Below are positions 5,948 through 12,224 of a stretch of DNA of 12,224 nucleotides, piece after piece. Source of the stretch: Neptuniibacter sp. (GTDB lineage Bacteria; Pseudomonadota; Gammaproteobacteria; Pseudomonadales; Balneatricaceae). Made by a program: the position numbers and the translations under genes. Below the pieces are notes generated by a model. It was not told the origin of the DNA, did not search any database, and was given only the letters and a program-made list of their open reading frames with translations. The DNA lies in NCBI GenBank assembly GCA_030149405.1, contig JASBRM010000396.1:1-12224 (forward strand), read 5' to 3'. Numbering within the stretch: the stretch's first letter is position 1; every line of letters starts with the position of its first letter.

Positions 5948-7324
5948 ATGAAGAAAATACGGCTAAATTGGCTGTTGATAATTATGGTGTTGTTATCGGG
6001 TACAGCAGCGTTGGTCATATCGGCAGGGTTAGCCCTTTATGACTCTGATAAGACCTCACGTCAGCATGCTGAAAACGTTGCTGGGGTCGTCAAGAAACAA
6101 CTAGACTGGCAGGTTCTGAAGTTAGAGAACCAGATCATGTCGAGAGAGTATTTCCCGGATTTCTTTTTATGGAAGGAGAGCGACGGTTTCTTAGGTCTCT
6201 GTGTGATATTTGAGAAGCCGGATGGCGAGGTTGCACGAAGCCTTTGTCGCGGTGATGCTTCAGAACAGGTTTGGCCGGAATGGTTCTCTGATCTGTATTT
6301 ACAGCTGTTTGACCCAGATATGGAAGTACATATAGAAGTGCATTCCAGAGATCAGTTTGAGGGCATTATTAAGGTTGCACCGATCCGGGATGCGGTGTTG
6401 TTTAAAGCCTGGCAGAAAATTAACACTCTGATGTCGTTCTCGGTGATCACAGTGTTGATTTTGTGTGTGATTTTAGTCGTCTCCCTGCATTGGGTTCTAC
6501 GACCTGTCAGAGAAACTCAGCAGGTGCTCAAAGCCATGCGCAGCGGAGATCTGAATGCCAGAGTGTCAGACTTTATGATTTACGAGTGGCAGGCAACCGC
6601 AGAAGCAATTAACAAGCTTGCTTCAAATCTCAGTGAAACGCTGGATGAAAGAAAACAGTTATCTCTGAAAATGCTGCACATTCAGGAGAACGAGCGTAGG
6701 CACCTGTGCCGGGAGCTGCATGATGAACTGGGGCAGTCGCTAACCGGCCTGCGTGCGATCGCCTGTTTTATGGAGTCTGAGGTGAAAGATAACTGCCCTC
6801 AGCTTTCAACAAAGGTGGGTCAGATATCGTTGATCTCCCAACACATGATGGAACTGGTTAAAGGGCTTCTGTTCAGGTTAAGACCTGCTGATATTGATGA
6901 GCTGGGATTTCTGGAGAACCTTAAACTGTTGGTTTGTAACTGGAACAGTAAGCATCAGGATAAGCATTGTGAATTCATATTTACCGGCAAGGAAGAGGTT
7001 ATTCCTCCACCGGTGGCGGTTAACGTCCTGAGAATTGTGCAGGAGTGTTTAACCAATATTGTTAAACATGCTTCAGCCAATCAGGCGGAAGTGTCATTGA
7101 AAGTAGACTCGGAACAACAGCAACTGTTCCTTACGATCCGCGACAATGGCGATCTGACCGGTTCCGAAGAACTAATCAAACCGGGCAATGGTCTTTTGGG
7201 TATTAAGGAGCGTATTAATGCGCTAAATGGTGAGCTAAAGTTAGAGCGCTCTGCCTTGGGTGGTTTGAAGGTGAGTACGGTTATTCCAATTCAGGGGTAT
7301 GAAGCATCCAATGAAGCCCATTAA
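5948..7324 (+). CDS. Membrane sensor histidine kinase, NarX/UhpB class (HisKA_3)
   Basis: A 458-residue two-component sensor. TM1 is at about 7-30. A periplasmic sensor region of about 125 residues (31-158) includes Cys85 and Cys100 flanking a VIFEKPDGEVARSL segment. TM2 is at about 161-184, and a HAMP linker starting RPVRETQQVLKAMRSGDLNARV runs from about 185 to 235. The dimerisation box is at 246-270 with phospho-acceptor His258 in RELHDELGQSLTGL. The HATPase domain shows an N-box (ECLTNIVKHA, 366-375), G1 (DNG, 399-401) and G2 (GNGLLGIKERI, 413-423). It should autophosphorylate on His258 and pass phosphate to the regulator, whose frame overlaps its 3' end. AAGAGG lies 11 nt before the ATG. 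It is divergent from the cupin-PQQ operon, like two-component pairs that control PQQ ethanol dehydrogenase in pseudomonads. The ligand is unknown; the periplasmic region is not a fold I recognise. Confidence 0.92.
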   Translation: MKKIRLNWLLIIMVLLSGTAALVISAGLALYDSDKTSRQHAENVAGVVKKQLDWQVLKLENQIMSREYFPDFFLWKESDGFLGLCVIFEKPDGEVARSLCRGDASEQVWPEWFSDLYLQLFDPDMEVHIEVHSRDQFEGIIKVAPIRDAVLFKAWQKINTLMSFSVITVLILCVILVVSLHWVLRPVRETQQVLKAMRSGDLNARVSDFMIYEWQATAEAINKLASNLSETLDERKQLSLKMLHIQENERRHLCRELHDELGQSLTGLRAIACFMESEVKDNCPQLSTKVGQISLISQHMMELVKGLLFRLRPADIDELGFLENLKLLVCNWNSKHQDKHCEFIFTGKEEVIPPPVAVNVLRIVQECLTNIVKHASANQAEVSLKVDSEQQQLFLTIRDNGDLTGSEELIKPGNGLLGIKERINALNGELKLERSALGGLKVSTVIPIQGYEASNEAH

Positions 7325-7958
7325 TATTCTGCTGGTTGATGACCATGCCATTGTGCGTGAAGGTTACCGAGCATTATTGAACCGTCAGGAAGGGTTTAAT
7401 ATTGTCGCTGAGGCAGAATCCGGTGAAAAAGCCTATGCTCTTTATAAACAGCTTGATCCTGACTTGGTGTTATTGGATCTTTCTCTGCCGGGGAAAGGTG
7501 GAATTGCGACTCTGATTCAGATTCGCCAGTTTGATCCAGGCGCACGGATTTTGATTTTCAGCATGCATCAGAATCCCGGAGTTGCAAAAAAGACCATTGA
7601 AGCGGGTGCCCGGGGTTATGTTACCAAGAGCAGTGACCCCAATGTTCTGGTAGATGCGGTACAGGATGTGATGTCAGGCAGGCTTGCAATGAGCGAGGAC
7701 ATTATCCGAGGCTTGGCTCTGGAAAACATCAGTGGCGAAAAATCGATACTCTCAGACCTGACCACCCGGGAGTTCGAAATCCTGAGAATGCTGGTGGAAG
7801 GTAAAACAAAATCAGACATAGCAGATACCTTATGTATCAGCATTAAAACGGTTTCGAACAGTCATTACCTGATTAAAAGCAAACTTAATGTGAAAACCGA
7901 TATCGAGTTAATCCATACTGCAATTCAGGCAGGTGTCATAATGGCACCCGAGTTGTAG
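7299..7958 (+). CDS. LuxR/NarL-type response regulator
   Basis: A 219-residue DNA-binding response regulator. The receiver domain (about 8-125) has the acidic pair Asp14-Asp15, phospho-acceptor Asp60 in LVLLDLSLPG, Ser88 and Lys110 (YVTKSSD). The C-terminal LuxR helix-turn-helix (about 153-215) begins LTTREFEILRMLVEGKTKSDIA and continues CISIKTVSNSHYLIKSKL. It is the cognate partner of the kinase, whose coding end it overlaps by 26 bp. The start is uncertain. The ATG at 7299 has AGGGG only 1 nt upstream, while the ATG at 7311 starts MKPINILLVDDH, the usual family N-terminus, with the same AGGGG 13 nt away. The overlap would then be 14 bp. Likely targets are its own promoter and the divergent cupin-PQQ-motor operon; this is inferred from layout. 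Confidence 0.92.
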   Translation: MKHPMKPINILLVDDHAIVREGYRALLNRQEGFNIVAEAESGEKAYALYKQLDPDLVLLDLSLPGKGGIATLIQIRQFDPGARILIFSMHQNPGVAKKTIEAGARGYVTKSSDPNVLVDAVQDVMSGRLAMSEDIIRGLALENISGEKSILSDLTTREFEILRMLVEGKTKSDIADTLCISIKTVSNSHYLIKSKLNVKTDIELIHTAIQAGVIMAPEL

Positions 7959-7966
7959 CGCTTATC

Positions 7967-7973
7967 AAGAGGG
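7967..7973 (+). promoter_or_regulatory. Ribosome binding site that points to a non-canonical start
   Basis: AAGAGGG lies 9 nt after the response-regulator stop and 6 nt before an ATC codon at 7980. No ATG, GTG or TTG in this frame follows it until the TTG at 8094, more than 110 nt away. It therefore supports translation starting near 7980 rather than at 8094. Confidence 0.45.
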
Positions 7974-7979
7974 CAAGTT

Positions 7980-8588
7980 ATCAAATTCCTGTGGATCGCC
8001 ATCTATAGTCTTGTCTTAATCTGGTCTGGGATTGAACCTAAAGATCAGTTCACTTGGTTTTTAGAGGTTCTGCCCGCCTTAGTTGGCGCAGTATTGTTGG
8101 TTGTAACCTATAAATCCTTCCCGCTTACGCCGCTGCTTTATCTTCTGTTACTGATCCATTGTGTGATTTTGATGGTGGGAGGCCACTATACCTATGCAGA
8201 AGTTCCGTTGTTTGATGGTCTCTTTGGTGCGGAACGTAATAACTATGACAAGGTTGGCCATTTCGCGCAGGGCTTTATACCTGCCATTCTGGCACGTGAA
8301 ATTCTGATCAGGAAAAAGGTGGTATCAGGCACTGCCTGGCTGAACCTGTTTATTATTTCGGTTTGTCTGGCATTCAGTGCTTTCTATGAGTTGATAGAGT
8401 GGTGGGTGGCACTGCTTACGGGTGAAGATGCGGAGGCTTTTTTGGGTACTCAGGGGTATATCTGGGATACTCAGTCTGATATGGCATTGGCGCTTACCGG
8501 TGCAATCTGCGCAATCACTTTCCTGAGTAAGCTACACGATAACCAGCTATTGAAGCAGGAATCTCACAATCAATGCCGGTCCGAGTAG
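7980..8588 (+). CDS. DUF2238 (YjdF-like) multi-span inner-membrane protein, start codon uncertain
   Basis: A polytopic membrane protein with the DUF2238 signatures: GGHYTYAEVP, NNYDKVGHFAQGF, FYELIEWW and GTQGYIWDTQSDM. E. coli YjdF is a relative of unknown function. About five or six hydrophobic segments are visible. The first canonical start in frame is TTG at 8094 (164 residues), but recognisable family sequence extends upstream: WSGIEPKDQFTWFLEVLPAL resembles the conserved N-terminus with its PKD-FTWFLEV-P pattern. The frame is open back to the regulator's TAG at 7956-7958. A good Shine-Dalgarno 6 nt before ATC (7980) suggests an AUC start giving 202 residues, near YjdF length. Alternatives are a lost ATG, a base error, TAG read-through or a truncated product from 8094. 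It follows the kinase-regulator pair as a likely third operon gene and overlaps the HD-GYP gene tail-to-tail by 19 bp. Confidence 0.8.
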   Translation: MKFLWIAIYSLVLIWSGIEPKDQFTWFLEVLPALVGAVLLVVTYKSFPLTPLLYLLLLIHCVILMVGGHYTYAEVPLFDGLFGAERNNYDKVGHFAQGFIPAILAREILIRKKVVSGTAWLNLFIISVCLAFSAFYELIEWWVALLTGEDAEAFLGTQGYIWDTQSDMALALTGAICAITFLSKLHDNQLLKQESHNQCRSE

Positions 8589-10366
8589 TAGAGTTTAATT
8601 TCCCAGAACTGATCTCTTAGCTGTTTAAAGGCTTCGATTATTCTTGGGTCAAACTGCCCCGGACTTTGGTTGATAATAATCTCTTCGGCTTTTTCCCGGC
8701 TGAAAGCTTCTTTATAAACTCTTTCGCTGACCAGAGCATCATAAACATCCGCTACAGCCATGATACGTGCAGCAAGAGGAATGCTGTCACCCATCAGGCC
8801 TTTTGGATAACCACTGCCATCCCAGCGTTCATGATGATAGTGGGCAATGTCTCTGGCGTAATGCAAGAAGGTACCGGTACCATCAATGGAGAGTGATGAA
8901 GCCAGCGAGTTGATCGCTTCTTCAATGGCATCACTTCCAAAAGTGGTGTGTTTCTTCATCTGATCAAACTCGATATCCGAGAGTTTTCCTGGTTTGTGCA
9001 GAATATGATCAGGAATCCCCACCTTACCAACATCGTGTAGAGGTGCTGATTTATAAATCTGTTCAATGGCTGAATCCGATAACTGGTCTTTGAAATCAGG
9101 ATGAGATTGCAGTTCTTTCGCCAGTATCTCGACAAACTTCTGAGTCCTGTGGACATGTTGCCCGGTCTCATTATCTCGGGTCTCAGCCAGAGTTGCCAAA
9201 CTCAGAATGGTAGCGTCTTTTGTGGCTTCCAATTCCGCAGTACGACGGTGAACTTTATTTTCGAGTGAGCGATTCAATGCAACCAGTTCCTGCTCCGCTA
9301 CAGCACGCCCCGAATCAGCTCTTGCCCAGAACCAGAGCAGTATTGAGCCAAGAGGGTAGGCCAGTAAGAGCGGGTAAAGATAGGTCATATGCTCAAAAAT
9401 AAATGAAACCCCCATGCGGTGGTCACCATTTATTACAGCGATCTTCCAGGGAGAGATACCGTTTTCAAATACAGTATCCTGCTGATGGCTTTCTTTCCGT
9501 GGATCAATTGAGTAGAAGCGAACACGTCCCTCTTCAGCCTCAATGATCCCGGAATCTTTCGTACTGATTTGATTCCATATAGTGGGGTAGTCCCGTTTAA
9601 ACGATTGCATTTCGTTAAACATAAACCCCCATTCCTTGTCGCGCACATCGTAGGAAAGCCAGAACCCTTCGCTGTTCAACAGCATCCTTTTACCCGGCAG
9701 TGATGACATTACAGAGCGGAAGTTCTCCAACAAAATATCGCCGGTGAAGTTCATAACAATCACGGCTTTGATTTGTCGATTTTCATCGAATAGTGGAGTA
9801 GCAAAGCGGATAACCGGTTTGAAAGGTGTTTCAACTTGCCCGTGTTCAATATTCAGATCCAGGCGGGAAACAAAAACCTCACCGGATCGCAATGTCAGAG
9901 CTTGGGTGAAATAGTAACGATCCGCCTTGTTTTGTAGTTGGGCCTGTGGAACAACTTTGGCTAAGCCATCGCTATAGTTTACGCGCGCAATTTCGTCTCC
10001 AGACACCGAGATCAAACGAATGTGGTCATAAACTTTGTGGGTTTTTACGATATTACGGAAAAGAAAATTGATGTGCTCCAGTTGCTCTTTATCATCGGGA
10101 GCCGCCATAAAGCCCTGAATAATCTGGCTGTTGGATAGGAAGTCAATGTCCACATAGACTCTTTCCAGCTGTTCCTGAATGCTCGATTGAACGATATCGG
10201 CTGCTGATTTAATTTGGCGATCCAGCCTTTCAGACACAACCTGTTCAAGCAAAATAAATGCTAGATAAATGGCAACAAAGCCAATCAGGCTTAGGGGTGT
10301 CCAAACACGCCAGAAACGTCTGTTAGTGCCGGCACGAACCTGCCGGGACTGGAAAAAGTAATTCAT
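8570..10366 (-). CDS. Cache-domain HD-GYP c-di-GMP phosphodiesterase
   Basis: A 598-residue membrane signalling protein. TM1 is at about 24-44. A periplasmic sensor of about 275 residues follows; its DRYYFTQALTLRSGEVFVSRLDL-type stretch (149-171) and later RFATPLFDENRQIKAVIVMNF fit a dCache fold. TM2 is at about 327-347. A coiled-coil linker (355-395) comes next, with no clear HAMP. The HD-GYP domain (about 396-590) has His403/His406, the HD pair His444-Asp445 in LHDVGKVG, His473, HHERWDGSGYP at 511-521, and VADVYDAL. HD-GYP enzymes hydrolyse c-di-GMP to pGpG or GMP with a di- or tri-metal site, and all expected ligands seem present. The product should lower c-di-GMP in response to a periplasmic small molecule and so affect motility or biofilm. 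No Shine-Dalgarno precedes the ATG, but the next Met is too far inside. Its 3' end overlaps the convergent DUF2238 gene by 19 bp. Confidence 0.93.
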   Translation of the reverse strand: MNYFFQSRQVRAGTNRRFWRVWTPLSLIGFVAIYLAFILLEQVVSERLDRQIKSAADIVQSSIQEQLERVYVDIDFLSNSQIIQGFMAAPDDKEQLEHINFLFRNIVKTHKVYDHIRLISVSGDEIARVNYSDGLAKVVPQAQLQNKADRYYFTQALTLRSGEVFVSRLDLNIEHGQVETPFKPVIRFATPLFDENRQIKAVIVMNFTGDILLENFRSVMSSLPGKRMLLNSEGFWLSYDVRDKEWGFMFNEMQSFKRDYPTIWNQISTKDSGIIEAEEGRVRFYSIDPRKESHQQDTVFENGISPWKIAVINGDHRMGVSFIFEHMTYLYPLLLAYPLGSILLWFWARADSGRAVAEQELVALNRSLENKVHRRTAELEATKDATILSLATLAETRDNETGQHVHRTQKFVEILAKELQSHPDFKDQLSDSAIEQIYKSAPLHDVGKVGIPDHILHKPGKLSDIEFDQMKKHTTFGSDAIEEAINSLASSLSIDGTGTFLHYARDIAHYHHERWDGSGYPKGLMGDSIPLAARIMAVADVYDALVSERVYKEAFSREKAEEIIINQSPGQFDPRIIEAFKQLRDQFWEIKLYYSDRH

Positions 10367-10447
10367 TACAATCAGGTCTATAACTAAAACAACAGCAACT
10401 ACAACAAAATCTAGAACAGACCTTTTACAACAACGAATTCTTGTGAG

Positions 10448-10485
10448 AATCGGTCAAACTTCTAAAACCCTTAAGCCGACCGATT
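10448..10485. repeat. Inverted repeat with 8-bp arms
   Basis: AATCGGTC (10448-10455) is exactly complementary to GACCGATT (10478-10485), with 22 nt between. There is no T-run on either side, so it is not a typical terminator. The arm spacing of about three helical turns between equivalent points would suit a dimeric or looping regulator acting on the HD-GYP promoter. That role is inferred; an 8-bp dyad can also occur by chance. Confidence 0.4.
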
Positions 10486-10538
10486 GTACTGTATTACAGG
10501 TTTTGAGCTAGATTGACGCGATGCAAAATCATGATTAG

Positions 10539-10552
10539 CTGATATAGATCAG
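10539..10552. promoter_or_regulatory. FNR/Anr-like element
   Basis: CTGATATAGATCAG is a perfect 5-bp dyad with a 4-nt spacer. It matches the FNR/Anr consensus TTGAT-N4-ATCAA except for the outermost base on each side. It is about 125 bp upstream of the methyltransferase ATG and 170 bp upstream of the HD-GYP ATG. It may tie one of these genes to oxygen status. The match is short and imperfect, so confidence is low. Confidence 0.3.
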
Positions 10553-10677
10553 TATTGTTGAATTTCAATAGAGCTCAATCATATTAAATTTGTTATCCAG
10601 TCCCGCGCTTAAATCCAGTAGAATCCCACTGGTATTTACCCCTCCATAACCTTCTGTGTAACAGGACGACTGAATTC

Positions 10678-11682
10678 ATGTCTGATCTTATAAGCTTTTT
10701 GCAACAAGCAACGTCAAACAGAGAAGGGTTAATGGAGCGATTAGAGGCAGAGAATACTAACTGCTATCGACTTTTCCACGGCACCAATGAAGGCCGCAAT
10801 GGGCTGACGGTTGACCGCTACGGTTCACAGTTATTGGTGCAGACATTTCATGAGCCTGTTACTGATAAGGAACTGTGGCTTATCCGGGATTTTTATCAGG
10901 ATCAGTTTGAAATCGCTGAGTATATTTATAACGACCGCAGTGCTAGTAATTCCCGCCGCTCGGATGAACAGTTCAAGTCCAATCAGGCCTTAATGGCTCA
11001 GGAAATTGGAGTGAACTATCGTGTTAAAGGCAAACACTCAGGGCAGGACCCCCTGTTGTTTCTGGATATGCGCGTAGGTAGACGTTTTGTACTGGATCAT
11101 AGTGAGGGTAAATCTGTTCTTAATCTCTTTTCCTATACCTGTGGTGTTGGTATCTGTGCAGCTTTGGCAGGAGCGAGTGAGGTCTGGAATGTAGATTTTG
11201 CTGAACGCAACCTAGCGGTAGGTGCTGATAACGCTGAATTGAACGCGTTAGATAAAGAAAAAATACAATTCATTCTTAGTGACTTTTTTACCGCGGCAAA
11301 ACAGCTGGCAGGAATCCCGGTGAAACAGCGAGTGAGAAGAGGGCAAAAGCCCAGACCGTTTAAAAAGCTGGAAGAAAAACAGTTTGATCTGGTCTATCTG
11401 GACCCGCCACGCTGGGCCAAGAGTCACTTTGGTACAGTGGATTTGATCAGAGACTACCCCAGTGTTTTAAAACCTTCGCTTATGGCAACTAAGGAGGGAG
11501 GTACTCTGGTCTGCACAAATAATGTCGCCAAGGTGCCGATGAATGAATGGCTGGATACAGTGCAACGCTGTGCCAATAAAGCCGGGCGCCCTGTAAAGGA
11601 TTTTGAAATTTTAACTCCGGAATCTGATTTCCCATCACCAGACGGTCAGCATCCACTCAAGATTGCAGTCTTACAGCTGTAA
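10678..11682 (+). CDS. Class I SAM-dependent methyltransferase, RlmI/RlmK-like (COG1092)
   Basis: A 334-residue cytoplasmic methyltransferase. The N-terminal part has the GLTVDRYG segment (42-49) typical of RlmI-like 23S rRNA m5C methyltransferases and a GQDPLLFLDMRVGRRFVLD stretch (122-140) just before the Rossmann domain. SAM motif I is VLNLFSYTCGVGI (147-159), the acidic ribose-binding residue is Asp173 (WNVDFAERN), and the catalytic/target-base motif is LDPPRWAKS (241-249). E. coli RlmI is about 396 residues with an N-terminal PUA domain; this protein is shorter and seems to lack PUA, so its RNA target may differ. A basic segment (218-230, RVRRGQKPRPFKK) between motifs could contact RNA. 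AGGA lies about 12 nt before the ATG. It appears monocistronic, divergent from HD-GYP and convergent with the alkyltransferase-like gene (23-nt gap). The rRNA-modification role is inferred from family. Confidence 0.87.
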   Translation: MSDLISFLQQATSNREGLMERLEAENTNCYRLFHGTNEGRNGLTVDRYGSQLLVQTFHEPVTDKELWLIRDFYQDQFEIAEYIYNDRSASNSRRSDEQFKSNQALMAQEIGVNYRVKGKHSGQDPLLFLDMRVGRRFVLDHSEGKSVLNLFSYTCGVGICAALAGASEVWNVDFAERNLAVGADNAELNALDKEKIQFILSDFFTAAKQLAGIPVKQRVRRGQKPRPFKKLEEKQFDLVYLDPPRWAKSHFGTVDLIRDYPSVLKPSLMATKEGGTLVCTNNVAKVPMNEWLDTVQRCANKAGRPVKDFEILTPESDFPSPDGQHPLKIAVLQL

Positions 11683-11705
11683 TCAAAATAGATATGAGCC
11701 ATACA

Positions 11706-12014
11706 TCAAGGCTGCCATTGATATTCAGCAAGTTTTATCTTGCCGTTTAGAAACACAACTCCTTCTCGTTCCAAACGTTTTTTCTGTTCCAGAAATGAAC
11801 TTGAATCGGCGGGAAATGAGATTTTGCCCTGAGCATTAATAACCCTGAACCAGGGCAGTTGTGTATTCTCAGGCAGTTGGCTTAATGTTCTGCCTACAGC
11901 ACGGGCCATATTAGGTAATCCCGCTAATTGGGCTACCTGACCATAAGTGGCTACTTTGCCTTCTGGAATAAGCGCAATAATTTGCCAGCACTTCTCTTTA
12001 AAAGAGCTATCCAT
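11706..12014 (-). CDS. Alkyltransferase-like protein (ATL), MGMT family without the acceptor Cys
   Basis: A 102-residue protein matching the DNA-binding C-terminal domain of O6-alkylguanine-DNA alkyltransferase. It has IPEGKVATYGQVAQLAG (16-32, with Tyr24), the helix-turn-helix with the arginine finger in MARAVGRTLSQLP (36-48), and the active-site loop LPWFRVINAQGKIS (53-66). In MGMT the loop is PCHRV. In ATLs the Cys is replaced, usually by Trp in PWHRV. Here Trp55 takes the Cys place and Phe56 the His place. ATLs bind O6-alkylguanine without repairing it, flip the base and recruit nucleotide excision repair. Length (about 100) is typical of ATLs and Atl1. No Shine-Dalgarno is visible before the ATG, but the N-terminus fits the family. 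Transcribed alone, convergent with the methyltransferase gene. Confidence 0.9.
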   Translation of the reverse strand: MDSSFKEKCWQIIALIPEGKVATYGQVAQLAGLPNMARAVGRTLSQLPENTQLPWFRVINAQGKISFPADSSSFLEQKKRLEREGVVFLNGKIKLAEYQWQP

Positions 12015-12224
12015 CGTTTTGATATTTAGAAATGAAAGAATATTTAAACTATCTTAGATGGCTTACGAATTCTACATATGCAAGTGTTAGAAGTGTTTAT
12101 ATAACTTTAGAAGGGTATTGATTGAAACTTTATCCAAATCTTGTCCTATATTAGTCAATCTGACCGCTTAGACATCTATAAGAATGATCGAAAAGGCTTC
12201 GGATATCTTATAAATATATTTGAC
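12015..12224. other. AT-rich end of window, no gene seen
   Basis: This 210-bp stretch lies upstream of the alkyltransferase-like gene and is richer in A+T than the genes. No frame crosses the right edge convincingly on either strand. A 29-codon ORF at 12032-12121 (plus) lacks a Shine-Dalgarno and any recognisable pattern. It probably holds the promoter of the alkyltransferase-like gene and perhaps that of a gene beyond the edge. Confidence 0.5.

Larger units (their letters stand above)
10367..10677. other. 311-bp divergent intergenic region without a gene
   Basis: This region separates the starts of the HD-GYP gene (minus) and the methyltransferase gene (plus), so it should hold both promoters. 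I find no convincing ORF or RNA gene. It contains an 8-bp dyad (10448-10485), a short palindrome CTGTATTACAG (10489-10499), an FNR/Anr-like element (10539-10552) and a CAA-rich, nearly G-free plus-strand stretch (10381-10436) that would be a GUU-rich leader of the HD-GYP mRNA. Canonical -35/-10 pairs with good spacing were not obvious for either gene. Confidence 0.6.

Noticed and set aside
10489..10499. CTGTATTACAG as a LexA box
   Set aside because: The arms are only 5 bp with a 1-nt centre; LexA sites of the CTG-N10-CAG type are 16 bp long.
12032..12121. A 29-codon plus-strand ORF starting MKEYLNYLRW
   Set aside because: No ribosome binding site, very short, AT-rich intergenic context and no recognisable similarity.

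Overview
The window looks like a chromosomal segment of a moderate-GC gammaproteobacterium, possibly a marine Oceanospirillales-type genus. This is inferred from gene families and codon style; no rRNA or other taxonomic marker is present. Ten genes are complete, one is complete but has a doubtful start codon, and one is cut by the left edge. I see no tRNA, rRNA, insertion sequence, CRISPR array or other mobile element.

Layout. Bases 1-863 (minus) hold most of an exported ABC-type substrate-binding protein of the PF04392 class. Bases 978-5791 (minus) hold six tightly spaced genes that could form one operon. In transcription order these are a small cupin, a periplasmic PQQ-dependent dehydrogenase-like beta-propeller, a MotA/TolQ/ExbB-type proton-channel subunit, an ExbD-like single-span protein with an unusual periplasmic domain, a two-span membrane protein and a lipoprotein with an inner-membrane retention signal. 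Divergent from the cupin is a plus-strand set: a NarL-type histidine kinase (5948-7324), its overlapping LuxR-type response regulator (7299-7958) and a DUF2238/YjdF-like membrane protein (about 7980-8588). A perfect 9-bp palindrome lies in the divergent 156-bp promoter region. A Cache/HD-GYP c-di-GMP phosphodiesterase (8570-10366, minus) runs tail-to-tail into the DUF2238 gene. After a 311-bp divergent regulatory gap come an RlmI-like SAM methyltransferase (10678-11682, plus) and, convergent with it, an alkyltransferase-like DNA repair protein (11706-12014, minus).

How the genes may work together. A UhpB/NarX-class kinase and regulator beside a PQQ alcohol dehydrogenase-type gene recalls the two-component control of exaA-type genes in pseudomonads. 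The simplest model is that the kinase senses a periplasmic signal and the regulator acts at the shared promoter to control its own operon and the cupin-PQQ-motor operon.

The most unusual part is the four-gene set at 978-3498. It has the hallmarks of an ion-driven stator (a MotA/ExbB-like subunit plus a one-helix partner with a conserved membrane Asp), but the partner's periplasmic domain does not look like ExbD, TolR or MotB. It travels with two proteins I cannot name. The neighbouring PQQ protein keeps the vicinal Cys pair and propeller motifs but appears to lack two of the usual metal/catalytic residues.
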